Assembly: GCF_003254665.1 (NCBI RefSeq)
Contig: NZ_QHGY01000001.1
Span: forward strand, 1,178,001-1,242,000
DNA length: 64,000 bases
Source of the DNA: Billgrantia lactosivorans
Lineage (GTDB): Bacteria; Pseudomonadota; Gammaproteobacteria; Pseudomonadales; Halomonadaceae
Reading direction: 5' to 3'
This document shows positions 56,468-64,000 of this stretch, in pieces; positions within the stretch are counted from its first letter, which is position 1; each line of letters starts with the position of its first letter. Made by a program: the position numbers and the translations under genes. Below the pieces are notes generated by a model. That model was not told the origin of the DNA. It did no database searches and saw nothing but the letters and a program-made list of their open reading frames with translations.

Positions 56468-56480
56468 GGCATGTCTTCCT

Positions 56481-57536
56481 TCAGTCGAGGCCCAGCAGGC
56501 GGCGGTTGGTCGCCTCGTCGACGCCCGCGTCGGCGAAATCGTCGAAGGCCCGTTCGGTCACCTGGATGATGTGGTCGCGAATGAAAGCGGCGCCTTCGCG
56601 TGCGCCGACCTCCGGATGCTTGAGACAGCACTCCCACTCCAGCACCGCCCAGCCGTGATAGTCGTTGGCGGCCATCCACGAGAACATCGACTTGAAGTCG
56701 ATCTGGCCGTCGCCCAGCGAGCGAAAGCGCCCTGCCCGTTCGGTCCATGACTGGTAGCCGGAATAGACGCCCTGCTTGGGGCTTGGATTGAACTCGGCAT
56801 CCTTGACGTGAAACATCTGGATGTGGTCGCGGTAGACATCCAGGAAGCCCAGGTAGTCGAGCTGCTGCAGGAGCAGATGACTGGGGTCGTAGAGGATGTG
56901 GCAGCGCGGGTGATGACCGACCCGCTCGAGAAACATCTCGAAGGTGATGCCGTCGTGCAGGTCCTCGCCGGGATGGATCTCGTAGCAGAGGTTGACCCCG
57001 GCCTCGTCGAAGGCGTCGAGAATCGGCCGCCAGCGCTTGGCCAGCTCATCGAAGGCGGTTTCGATCAGGCCTGAGGGTCGCTGTGGCCACGGATAGACAT
57101 AAGGCCAGGCCAGGGCGCCGGAAAAGGTGCCGTGGTCGGTAAGCCCCAGGTTCTTCGAGGCTTTGGCGGCCAGCATGAGCTGCTCCACGGCCCATGCCTG
57201 GCGGGCCTTGGGATCGCCACGCACCTCGGGGGCCGCGAAGCCGTCGAACATCTCGTCATAGGCGGGGTGCACGGCCACCAGTTGGCCCTGCAGGTGGGTA
57301 GAGAGTTCGGTCAGTGCCAGGCCGTGCTCTGCCAGGGTACCCTGGATCTCGTCGCAGTAGGTCTGGCTCTCGGCGGCACGCTTCAGGTCGATCAGGCGCG
57401 CATCCCAGCTGGGTATCTGCACGCCTTCATAGCCCAGTTTCGCCGCCCAGGCTGCGATGCTGTCGAGGCTGTTGAAGGGGGCGTCGTCTCCGGCGAACTG
57501 GGCGAGGAAGATCGCCGGCCCTTTGATGGTTTGCAT
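56481..57536 (-). CDS. TIM-barrel sugar isomerase/epimerase
   Basis: A 351-residue AP_endonuc_2-fold (xylose-isomerase-like) protein. Metal-ligand segments are visible in LCYEIHPGEDLHD (Glu near residue 208), ILYDPSHLLLQ (Asp/His near 242), IQMFHVKDAEF (His/Asp near 268) and VLEWECC (Glu near 318). The frame opens at 57590; the ATG at 57536 is preceded by GGAGAG and begins at the conserved part. Such proteins are usually encoded beside Gfo/Idh/MocA oxidoreductases, as here, and may act on the oxidised sugar. Confidence 0.88.
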   Translation of the reverse strand: MQTIKGPAIFLAQFAGDDAPFNSLDSIAAWAAKLGYEGVQIPSWDARLIDLKRAAESQTYCDEIQGTLAEHGLALTELSTHLQGQLVAVHPAYDEMFDGFAAPEVRGDPKARQAWAVEQLMLAAKASKNLGLTDHGTFSGALAWPYVYPWPQRPSGLIETAFDELAKRWRPILDAFDEAGVNLCYEIHPGEDLHDGITFEMFLERVGHHPRCHILYDPSHLLLQQLDYLGFLDVYRDHIQMFHVKDAEFNPSPKQGVYSGYQSWTERAGRFRSLGDGQIDFKSMFSWMAANDYHGWAVLEWECCLKHPEVGAREGAAFIRDHIIQVTERAFDDFADAGVDEATNRRLLGLD

Positions 57537-57599
57537 AAGCGGCTCTCCGATGTTTGTCGGAAGAAGATCGAGCGGGCGTCGAGCGCCCACTCGAAGCGA

Positions 57600-58583
57600 T
57601 CAGAACGGTGAATCGGGGAAGTAGTACTGCTCGGCGTTCTCCGGCGTGATCAGCGGGGAGCCGAGAATGTATTCGCCGACCACCGGGCCGTTGGAGACAA
57701 AGTTCTGCACGGTGAGATCCATGGCGGTGGCGATCATCGCCGGCGGGTACAGCACATCGACCGGCACCAGCTCATCCCCCTCCATGACCCGGGCGATGAT
57801 GTCCTTCATGCCGGCGCCGCCGACGATGAACAGTTCATCCTCGCGCTCGGCCTGGCGTACCGCCTCGATCACCCCGAGCGCGATGTCGTCATCCTGGGCC
57901 CACACCGCATCGATGTTTTCGAAGCGCGCCAGGAAGTCCTGCATCACCTCGAAGCCATCATCGCGATTCCAGTTGGCATGCTGCATGTCGAGGATATTGA
58001 TCTCGGAGCCTTCTATGGCTTCCTCGAAACCCTGCACGCGTTCGTCGTCGATCACCGTGGGAATGCCGCGCAGCACCACGATATCTCCCTGCCCGTCGAG
58101 CCGTTCGCGAATGTATTCACCCGACACGCGGCCCAGCTCATGGTTGTTGCCGGCCACGTAGAGATCTTCGATTCCCTTCTGCTCGAGGCCACGGTCCACC
58201 ACGGTGACGAACACCCCCGACTCCTTGACCCGACGTACCGGGTCGGTCAGTGGCCCGGACTCGAAGGGCAACACCACCAGGGCATCGATATTGCGCTGCG
58301 AGACCAGATCCTCGAGGTCATTGGCCTGCTCACCGGGGTCACTGGCCGTGCTGATGGTGATCGACACATCGGGATGCAAGGACTCGAGGCGCTCCTTGGC
58401 CTGTTCGGCGTGGAAGTTGACGCCGCCTGTCCAACCATGGGTGGCCGCGGGGATCGACACGCCGATGGTGATCTCCTGGGCCATGGCAAGCGTGGGTAGA
58501 CCCAATGCCGTTACCGTGGCGAATGCCGCGATGGTCTTTCTCGCGTGGGTCATGCTGGTTCTTGTCGTCTTCTTGCTGGGCAT
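57600..58583 (-). CDS. ABC transporter sugar-binding protein
   Basis: A 327-residue periplasmic type I binding protein (RbsB class). The signal peptide covers about residues 1-36 (hydrophobic IAAFATVTALGLPTLAMA). The mature part begins ITIGVSIPAATHGWTGGVNFHAEQ, and the sugar-binding IDALVVLPFESGPLTDPVRRVKESGVFVTVVDRG block follows. The long open frame to 58970 is a shadow of the permease gene; the ATG at 58583 has AGGAG seven bases upstream. It delivers the sugar to the permease and ATPase encoded just upstream. Confidence 0.93.
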   Translation of the reverse strand: MPSKKTTRTSMTHARKTIAAFATVTALGLPTLAMAQEITIGVSIPAATHGWTGGVNFHAEQAKERLESLHPDVSITISTASDPGEQANDLEDLVSQRNIDALVVLPFESGPLTDPVRRVKESGVFVTVVDRGLEQKGIEDLYVAGNNHELGRVSGEYIRERLDGQGDIVVLRGIPTVIDDERVQGFEEAIEGSEINILDMQHANWNRDDGFEVMQDFLARFENIDAVWAQDDDIALGVIEAVRQAEREDELFIVGGAGMKDIIARVMEGDELVPVDVLYPPAMIATAMDLTVQNFVSNGPVVGEYILGSPLITPENAEQYYFPDSPF

Positions 58584-58603
58584 GGTGATGCTCCTGTGCT
58601 GCT

Positions 58604-58645
58604 TGTGCTTGTTTTGGTCGTGCCTGTGCTTGTCTTGGTCGTGCC
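58604..58645. repeat. 21-bp tandem duplication between permease and binding-protein genes
   Basis: Two direct copies of a 21-base unit (58604-58624 and 58625-58645) differ at one position. They lie in the 89-base gap upstream of the binding-protein start. The motif is Gly/Ala-free, low-complexity GT/CT-rich DNA; recent duplication is likely. Confidence 0.7.
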
Positions 58646-58672
58646 TGATTTGCTGCTGCCTGCGCGAGCGCC

Positions 58673-59689
58673 TCACGGCGCCGATTTCCTCCACGACGCA
58701 CGTTGCAGGTACACCGCGACGATGATGATGATCCCCTGCACCGTACCGTTGAGATAGTTGGAAATGGCATCGGTCAGGTTGAGGATGTTGCCGATCATGG
58801 TCAGCATGATCGCCCCTATAACCGTGCCCCAGATGCGCCCGTGCCCTCCCTTGAGCACGGTGCCTCCGATGATCACTGCAGCGATCGCCTCGAGCTCCCA
58901 GAGCACACCGGTGGCGCCTGAAGCCGAACCCAGCCGCGGCACGTAAATGATGGTCGCCAGGGCCACGCACACGCCCTGCAGCATATAGGTCATGGTCTTG
59001 ATGCGGTCGACATGAATGGCGCTGTACTCGGCCACCTTCTCGTTGGAGCCGATGGCGAAGCAGTACCGGCCGAAGCGGGTATAGTTGAGCAGGATATAAC
59101 CTGCCACCGCCACCAGCAGGAACACGATTACCGGTATCGGGATGCCCATCAGGCTGCCGTAATAGACGGGCCGATAGATGTCACGCACGCCCCAGTCCAG
59201 CGACAGGGTCCCGCCGTCGGCGAGATAGGTCACCAGCGAGCGATAGATGCCCATGGTGCCGAGGGTGACGATAAAGGCCTCGATCCTGCCCTTGGTGGTC
59301 ACCATGCCATTGATGAAGCCGGCACACAGACCCAGCAGCAGGGAGGCACCGATGCCCAGCAGTATCGTGGTCAACCCCGGGCCGAACTGCTCGACCAGGC
59401 TGTTCATGAGGATGATCATCACCCCGGCGATGAAGGCCGCCATCGAGCCCACCGACAGGTCGAGCCCGCCCGCGGTGATAACGAAGGTGGCGCCGATGGC
59501 AATGATGCCGATAAAGGCGCTGCGGGTGAGCATGTTGGAGAGGTTGTCCAGCCCCAGAAAGGCGGGATTGATCAACACTCCCAGTACCGCCAGAGCCAAC
59601 AGGGCGAAGAAGGGTCCCCACGCCTTGAGGTCGATGGAGGCATGACTCCGAGCGACTGGCTTGTTGTCAGGCACGACGCTGTTCATCAA
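58673..59689 (-). CDS. sugar ABC transporter permease (RbsC class)
   Basis: A 338-residue inner-membrane protein with about eight to ten hydrophobic segments. It has the BPD_transp_2 signature [21 protein letters not shown] (near residues 71-91), a central [21 protein letters not shown] and a later [33 protein letters not shown]. Its start overlaps the end of the ATPase gene by 23 bases. It forms the membrane channel of the importer. Confidence 0.93.
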   Translation of the reverse strand: MMNSVVPDNKPVARSHASIDLKAWGPFFALLALAVLGVLINPAFLGLDNLSNMLTRSAFIGIIAIGATFVITAGGLDLSVGSMAAFIAGVMIILMNSLVEQFGPGLTTILLGIGASLLLGLCAGFINGMVTTKGRIEAFIVTLGTMGIYRSLVTYLADGGTLSLDWGVRDIYRPVYYGSLMGIPIPVIVFLLVAVAGYILLNYTRFGRYCFAIGSNEKVAEYSAIHVDRIKTMTYMLQGVCVALATIIYVPRLGSASGATGVLWELEAIAAVIIGGTVLKGGHGRIWGTVIGAIMLTMIGNILNLTDAISNYLNGTVQGIIIIVAVYLQRASWRKSAP

Positions 59690-61196
59690 CTCCTACCCCC
59701 TTGATCCCGGATGCGTACTGGATGATTTCGTCTTCATTGATCTGCTCTCCCTCGAGCACCCCGGTCAGTACCCCAGCGCACATCACCGCCACCCGGTGCG
59801 AGAGGCCGATGAGTTCGGCCATCTCCGAGGAGATCAGGATGACCGAACAGCCGGCATCGGTGAGTTCGCGCACGAAGTGGTATATCTGGTGCTTGGTGCC
59901 GACGTCGATGCCGCGGGTCGGCTCATTGATGATGACGATCTCGGGGTCGATGGACATGACCTTGGCCAGCAGCAGTTTCTGCTGATTGCCGCCGGATAGC
60001 TCGGCTGCGGTGGTTGCATGGGTCCGCAGGCGAATGTCGAAGCGTTCCGTGGCCTCCTGAAAGGCCTGCTCTTCGCGGCGCCGATCGATCAGTGGCCGGC
60101 AGTAGGCGCGCAAATTGAGCAGCGTGAGATTGGGGCGCAGCCCCATGTTGAGCACCAGGCCCTTGCCCTTGCGGTCTTCCGTGAGATAGGCGATGCGCTG
60201 GCGCACCGCATCACGCAAGTGGCGCAGCACCACCGGCTGGCCATTGCGCAGCACCTCGCCTGCGCTGCGGGCACGCAGGCCAAGCAGTGCCTCGATCAAC
60301 GCCGTGCGGCCGGCGCCGACCACCCCACCGAAGCCCAGCACCTCGCCACGGCGCAGGGTAAAGCTGGCGTGTCGGACAGCGCCGGGCACCACGATGCCGC
60401 GCGCCTCCAATACCACTGGGGCGTCGCTGGGCAGCGCCGTGCGCTGTGGATACATGTCCTTGATTTCGCGTCCTACCATCAGCCGTGCCAGCTCTTCCTT
60501 GCTGCGCCCGGCCATGGCTCCGTTGTCGATCAGCCGACCGTCGCGCAGCACCGTGACTTGATCGGCGATCCGCTCGATCTCGCGCAGCTTGTGGGAAATG
60601 TACAATATCGCCACCCCACGCTGGCGCAGCCGAGCGATCAGCGCAAACAGCACCTCGACTTCATGCTCGGTGAGAGTCGCCGTGGGCTCATCCATGATCA
60701 GTACCCGCACGTCGCGGGTGATCGCCTTGGCGATCTCGACCATCTGCTGATCGGAGGTGCTGAGATCCTTGACCCTGGCGCACGGATCGACGCGAGTCTC
60801 GAGTTCGGCCAATGCCTCGCGGCTGCGCTCGCGCATGGCCTGGCGGTCGAGGAAGGGGCCACGAAGCAGCTCACGCCCCAGGAAGATATTCTCTTCCGCG
60901 CTCAACTGCTCGGCCAGCGCCAGTTCCTGGTGGATCATCACGATCCCCTTCGCCTCAGCCTCACCGCTTCCACTGAAGCGCTGAGACTGGCCGTCGACTC
61001 GCACCTCGCCCGCACTGGGCGACAGGTAGCCAGCAAGTATCTTCACCAGGGTGGACTTACCCGCGCCGTTCTCGCCCAGCAGGGCATGTACCTCACCGGG
61101 ATAAAGCCTCAGGCCGATACCGAACAGGACCTGGTTGCCGCCAAAGGCGCGATCGATGCCGCGTGCCTCGAGTACGGGAATGCCGTCCTGGCTCAT
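59667..61196 (-). CDS. sugar ABC transporter ATP-binding protein (RbsA class)
   Basis: A 509-residue protein with two fused ATPase domains. The first has Walker [15 protein letters not shown] (near residue 36) and a signature/Walker B around [31 protein letters not shown]. The second has a degenerate Walker A ([17 protein letters not shown] near 280) with [33 protein letters not shown], as usual for sugar importers. The start at 61196 has GGAGG nine bases upstream; a GTG at 61205 has none properly spaced. The start codon overlaps the SDR stop (TGATG). Confidence 0.95.
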   Translation of the reverse strand: MSQDGIPVLEARGIDRAFGGNQVLFGIGLRLYPGEVHALLGENGAGKSTLVKILAGYLSPSAGEVRVDGQSQRFSGSGEAEAKGIVMIHQELALAEQLSAEENIFLGRELLRGPFLDRQAMRERSREALAELETRVDPCARVKDLSTSDQQMVEIAKAITRDVRVLIMDEPTATLTEHEVEVLFALIARLRQRGVAILYISHKLREIERIADQVTVLRDGRLIDNGAMAGRSKEELARLMVGREIKDMYPQRTALPSDAPVVLEARGIVVPGAVRHASFTLRRGEVLGFGGVVGAGRTALIEALLGLRARSAGEVLRNGQPVVLRHLRDAVRQRIAYLTEDRKGKGLVLNMGLRPNLTLLNLRAYCRPLIDRRREEQAFQEATERFDIRLRTHATTAAELSGGNQQKLLLAKVMSIDPEIVIINEPTRGIDVGTKHQIYHFVRELTDAGCSVILISSEMAELIGLSHRVAVMCAGVLTGVLEGEQINEDEIIQYASGIKGVGVDEQRRA

Positions 61197-61966
61197 CAGC
61201 CCCACCCTCCGTCGACAGGTATGGCAGCACCGGTCAGTTGGGTACTGTCGTCGGCGGCCAAAAAAAGTACCGTGGGTGCCACATGCTCAGGCTTAAGACG
61301 TTGCTTGAGGCATTGATGGGCCTGGATCGAGGCCTCCTCCTCCGGGCCTATCCACTTCTGCAGTTGGCGCTCGGTCAGGATCGAACCGGGCACCAGCGTG
61401 TTGACGCGAATGTTGTAGCGCCCGAGATCGCGTGCCAGGCTGCGGGTAAGGCCATGCACGGCGGCCTTGGCCGTCACGTAAGTCGACAGTTCGGGAATGG
61501 CCATCTGCACGCTGATCGAGCCGAAATTGACGATCGAACCGCCACCCGCCTCGATCATCTGGTGGGCCGCCGCCTGGGCAGCGAAGAACATCGGCCGCAG
61601 GTTGAGCGACATGCGCTCGTCCCAGTAGGCGACGTCGACCTCCTGCCAGGTATGACGATCGTCATTGGCGGCGTTGTTGACCAGGGTGTGGATCGGTCCC
61701 AGCTCACGCCCCACCTCGGCGATCACGCCCTGCAGGGCCTCGACATCGCGAATGTCGCAGCGGCGATAGCACGGCGCCCGCCCCGTCTCCGCCTGCAGCG
61801 CTTCCACCAGCGCGTGGCTGGCGGCATCGTCGATGTCGACGAAGGCGACTCGAGCCCCTTGCAGATGAAAAGCCCGGGTCAGCGCGGCCCCGATGCCGCT
61901 GCCGCCACCGGTAATGAAGACCACCCGCTCATCGAGGCTGGGGTAACGCGCCGCGTCGCTGTTCAT
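61196..61966 (-). CDS. SDR-family oxidoreductase (sugar dehydrogenase candidate)
   Basis: A 256-residue classical short-chain dehydrogenase. The cofactor motif is FITGGGSGIGAAL (near residues 15-27), VNNAAND near 90, and the catalytic S...YxxxK triad in FGSISVQMAIPELSTYVTAKAAVHG (near 148-172). The C terminus ends VDGGWG. As first gene of the operon, followed by the importer and later by lactonase and dehydratase, it is the best candidate for the C1 oxidation of the imported sugar. Substrate not determinable. Confidence 0.9.
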   Translation of the reverse strand: MNSDAARYPSLDERVVFITGGGSGIGAALTRAFHLQGARVAFVDIDDAASHALVEALQAETGRAPCYRRCDIRDVEALQGVIAEVGRELGPIHTLVNNAANDDRHTWQEVDVAYWDERMSLNLRPMFFAAQAAAHQMIEAGGGSIVNFGSISVQMAIPELSTYVTAKAAVHGLTRSLARDLGRYNIRVNTLVPGSILTERQLQKWIGPEEEASIQAHQCLKQRLKPEHVAPTVLFLAADDSTQLTGAAIPVDGGWG

Positions 61967-62304
61967 GCTCTCTCCACTTAGTTTTTTCTCTTTACTAACA
62001 AAAGATTGATCAAGCCTCTCGGAAGCGACAATGAGACGTTAGTCGATGAATCTGATTTATCCTTCAAAATCATCTCTATCCCTCTCTTTTTCGAGAACCA
62101 TGGGTTCTTATCGAGCATGGTCGACGCAAGACAATTCGTTTAGGCTTGGAACCAACTTAGGACATATGCGCCAGGAATGCCGCGGCGAAACCCTCGCGGG
62201 CCTTTACGTCGAATGGCATCATCGGAACGCGCTACCAAGCGTCCGGCGTCATCCGTTTCCTCCGCTGCGCCCCCGGCGTGCGGACTGCAAGGCCTCGTTC
62301 AATC
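61967..62304. other. divergent regulatory region SDR operon/ROK regulator
   Basis: This 338-base gap has no gene. It is markedly more AT-rich than its surroundings near 61978-62070. Besides the ROK-like site it holds TTGATCAA (62006-62013) and AGAACC-ATG-GGTTCT (62094-62108), both perfect palindromes. I could not assign -35/-10 boxes with confidence on either strand. Confidence 0.5.
61978..61998. promoter_or_regulatory. candidate ROK (XylR-like) operator
   Basis: TTAGT (61978-61982) and ACTAA (61994-61998) are symmetric arms around an AT-rich 11-base centre, 12 bases upstream of the SDR start. Spacing and half-sites resemble XylR operators of ROK repressors (TTAGTTTGTTT-type arms). The adjacent ROK gene makes it the natural target. 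Confidence 0.5.
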
Positions 62305-63510
62305 ATGTCAACCAGTTACCAGCAGCAGCACAAGGCGGGCGACCTCCACTTCCTCAAGCGGCTCAATCGCAGTGCCATCCTCGAACTGGTACGTCGTACT
62401 CCCGGGCTCACCCGGGCCGACATCGCCACCCAGGCCCAATTGACCAAGGCCACCGTGGGCTCCGGCGTGCAATCGCTGCTGCAGCAAGGCTGGCTGCGCG
62501 AGGGCGAACTGCAGAAGAGCAGCGGTGGCCGCCCAGGCCGCGCCCTGCATCTCAACAACGAGCGTCATGTGCTGTTCGGCGCCGAGGTGGGGGTACACGG
62601 GTTGCGCCTGGTGGCCTGCACCCTCTCGGGTCAGGTGCTCGAATCGCACCACGAGCATCTCGTGCCGACCACGCCGGAGGCCACCGTCGAGCTGCTGGCG
62701 GAACTCCTGCAGGGGCTGATGAACCCCTACCTGGAGGAAGGTCGCCGCTGCCTGGGGCTGGGGGTTGCCCTGCCCGGCCCCATCGCGCCCGACAAGCCCG
62801 TGCTGCGCCTGGCGCCCAACCTGGGCTGGCGCGACATTCGTTTTCTCGACCTGCTGCGCCCCCACCTCTCACGGCTCGAAGGCACCTGGCTGATGGACAA
62901 CGAAGCCAAGTCGGCTGCCTTCGGTGAACTCTACTTCCGCACCGGCAACATTCCCCAATCACTGATGTACGTCAGCGCCGGCACCGGGATAGGCAGCGGC
63001 ATGGCAGAGGGTAGCCACCTGCCGCTGGTGACCCGCGGCGTCCAGGGGCTGGCCGGTGAAATCGGCCATACCGTCCTGCAGCCCGGCGGGCTCTACTGCC
63101 ACTGCGGCAATCGCGGCTGTGCCGAGACCCTGGTCAGCGGCTGGTCGATCCGGGCCGCGCTGGGCATTGCCGAGGAAGAGGATCTCATCGAAGCCCTGCT
63201 GCCTCGCCTGAACGACCCCGACGTGCAGGTCACGCTGCGCCGGGCCGGCGAGGCGCTGGGAATCCTGCTGCTCAACCTGCACCACACCCAGAACCCCTCC
63301 GAGATCGTGCTCGGCGGCTCGCTGACCCGGCTGGGCGAAGCGCTGCTGTCTCCCGCTCTCGACTACTTCAAGGCCAATCAGAATCGCCTGCTCGGCACGA
63401 CCCAGCAGGTCCCGCTGCGGGTGATCGAGGACTCCACCTTCGTCGCCGCCCGCGGCGCCGCGGCCCAGGTCCTGGCCAGCATCATCCATGGGCCGAGCGA
63501 CCTGCTCTGA
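62305..63510 (+). CDS. ROK-family transcriptional regulator
   Basis: A 401-residue regulator. An N-terminal winged helix-turn-helix (about residues 18-75: [44 protein letters not shown]) precedes a ROK sugar-kinase-fold domain. The domain has the zinc-binding cluster H...CxCGxxGCxE, seen as [29 protein letters not shown] (near 250-278). The ATG at 62305 is preferred over an in-frame GTG at 62278. Divergent from the sugar operon, it is the likely sugar-responsive repressor of that operon. Confidence 0.92.
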   Translation: MSTSYQQQHKAGDLHFLKRLNRSAILELVRRTPGLTRADIATQAQLTKATVGSGVQSLLQQGWLREGELQKSSGGRPGRALHLNNERHVLFGAEVGVHGLRLVACTLSGQVLESHHEHLVPTTPEATVELLAELLQGLMNPYLEEGRRCLGLGVALPGPIAPDKPVLRLAPNLGWRDIRFLDLLRPHLSRLEGTWLMDNEAKSAAFGELYFRTGNIPQSLMYVSAGTGIGSGMAEGSHLPLVTRGVQGLAGEIGHTVLQPGGLYCHCGNRGCAETLVSGWSIRAALGIAEEEDLIEALLPRLNDPDVQVTLRRAGEALGILLLNLHHTQNPSEIVLGGSLTRLGEALLSPALDYFKANQNRLLGTTQQVPLRVIEDSTFVAARGAAAQVLASIIHGPSDLL

Positions 63511-63744
63511 ACGCATCCCCGGCTCGCTGCTCGACCCAGGCCGGCGCCATGGGGTCAGTCAGGAGACTGAACTTGATAGCCGACTCCAGCGGCAGTTCAA
63601 CGCCCGTCCACGCCGTCAACCCCGCCACACCGACGCCGGGCGCGCTGGTCAATTGCGTCGACCGCTCCGACAAGCTACCCCCGGACCCTGGGCATGCGCC
63701 CATGGCATGCCCAGCGCCGCCAGCCCTCCGCCGAGATAAGGCTG

Positions 63745-63781
63745 CGCAACGCCAGGGCGGCGTTCCCGCCCTGGCGTTGCG
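63745..63781. terminator. 16-bp hairpin between the ROK gene and the GntR gene
   Basis: A perfect 16-bp stem (63745-63760 with 63766-63781) around a CGTTC loop, 235 bases past the ROK stop, with no T-run. The 340-base gap 63511-63850 shows no gene; this stem and the palindrome at 63801-63813 are the only structures seen. Confidence 0.5.
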
Positions 63782-63800
63782 ACCTAGGCAGTATTGCCCG

Positions 63801-63813
63801 TATGTTGAACATA
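63801..63813. promoter_or_regulatory. 13-base palindrome upstream of the terminal GntR gene
   Basis: TATGTT-G-AACATA is perfectly symmetric, 37 bases before the start at 63851, in an AT-rich patch. Position suggests an autoregulatory operator of the GntR protein. Confidence 0.4.
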
Positions 63814-63850
63814 TGTCACTTTATGTGGCGAATCATCGACATGAGCTGCC

Positions 63851-64000
63851 ATGACCGCCACGCCTCCCAAGCGCTCCGCCAAGCCACCCCGCCCCAGTGT
63901 GGCGGAACATCTCGCCAAGGGCATTTTTTCCGGCCGCTACCAGCCGGGAGATTTCGTGCCGAAGGAGCTTGAACTCTGCGAGCAGTTCAACCTGAATCGT
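63851..64000 (+). CDS. GntR-family regulator, N-terminal part (cut by window end)
   Basis: Only the first 50 codons are in the window. After a basic, proline-rich N terminus (PPKRSAKPPRPS) the winged helix-turn-helix begins: VAEHLAKGIFSGRYQPGDFVPKELELCEQFNLNR, with the GntR-typical I-x-x-G-x-Y-x-P-G-D segment and the start of the recognition region. The subfamily depends on the missing C-terminal domain. Confidence 0.8.
   Translation, partial: MTATPPKRSAKPPRPSVAEHLAKGIFSGRYQPGDFVPKELELCEQFNLNR

Overview
The window is GC-rich, densely coded DNA with Gram-negative hallmarks: an LpxL-type lipid A acyltransferase, an outer-membrane beta-barrel protein, periplasmic binding proteins, SbcCD, AckA-Pta and KatG. 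Protein content and style point to a gammaproteobacterium of the Halomonadaceae (Halomonas/Billgrantia type). That placement is an inference from family recognition, not from a search. I see no rRNA, tRNA, CRISPR array, insertion sequence, integrase or phage module; it reads as ordinary chromosome with two catabolic islands at the right end.

Left part (1-15153): a small Rieske protein, a DMT exporter and an exported protein of unknown function. A four-gene beta-oxidation operon on the minus strand follows (acyl-CoA dehydrogenase, acyl-CoA synthetase, 3-hydroxyacyl-CoA dehydrogenase, enoyl-CoA hydratase). Next come an MFS transporter, a methyltransferase, a glyoxalase-fold protein, a DUF4870 membrane protein, the LpxL-like acyltransferase and a 1116-residue AsmA/YdbH-like envelope protein built of about six repeats.

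Middle part (15154-42407): a TPP riboswitch controls tenA-thiC, and the thiamine gene thiO lies about 8 kb away. Between them are a stand-alone DUF1887/Card1-like protein whose catalytic lysine is missing, an outer-membrane protein, a broken DMT transporter gene, and ackA-pta. After thiO come a PmtA-like methyltransferase, a class V aminotransferase, a CBS-BON protein, an uncharacterised 502-residue membrane protein, a large MscS channel, an amidoligase/class I glutaminase-like gene pair, OsmC, an aldo/keto reductase, DUF1415, endonuclease V (nfi), sbcDC and a YCII protein.

Right part (42408-64000): the first island is a tartrate-type sugar-acid module: a D-tartrate dehydratase-like enolase, a tripartite tricarboxylate transporter (TctC, TctA, TctB) and an FCD/GntR regulator. 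A clear palindrome sits inside the predicted promoter of the transport operon. After katG and argE comes the second island, a nine-gene sugar operon on the minus strand: SDR, ABC ATPase, permease, binding protein, TIM-barrel isomerase, Gfo/Idh/MocA oxidoreductase, aldose epimerase, IlvD/EDD dehydratase and SMP-30 lactonase. It is read divergently from a ROK regulator and looks like import plus oxidative, non-phosphorylating sugar breakdown (dehydrogenase, lactonase, dehydratase). The window ends inside a second GntR-type regulator.

Most likely to repay attention: the DUF1887 protein with its altered active site, the amidoligase pair, the repeat architecture of the YdbH-like protein, and the operator candidates in the two catabolic islands.
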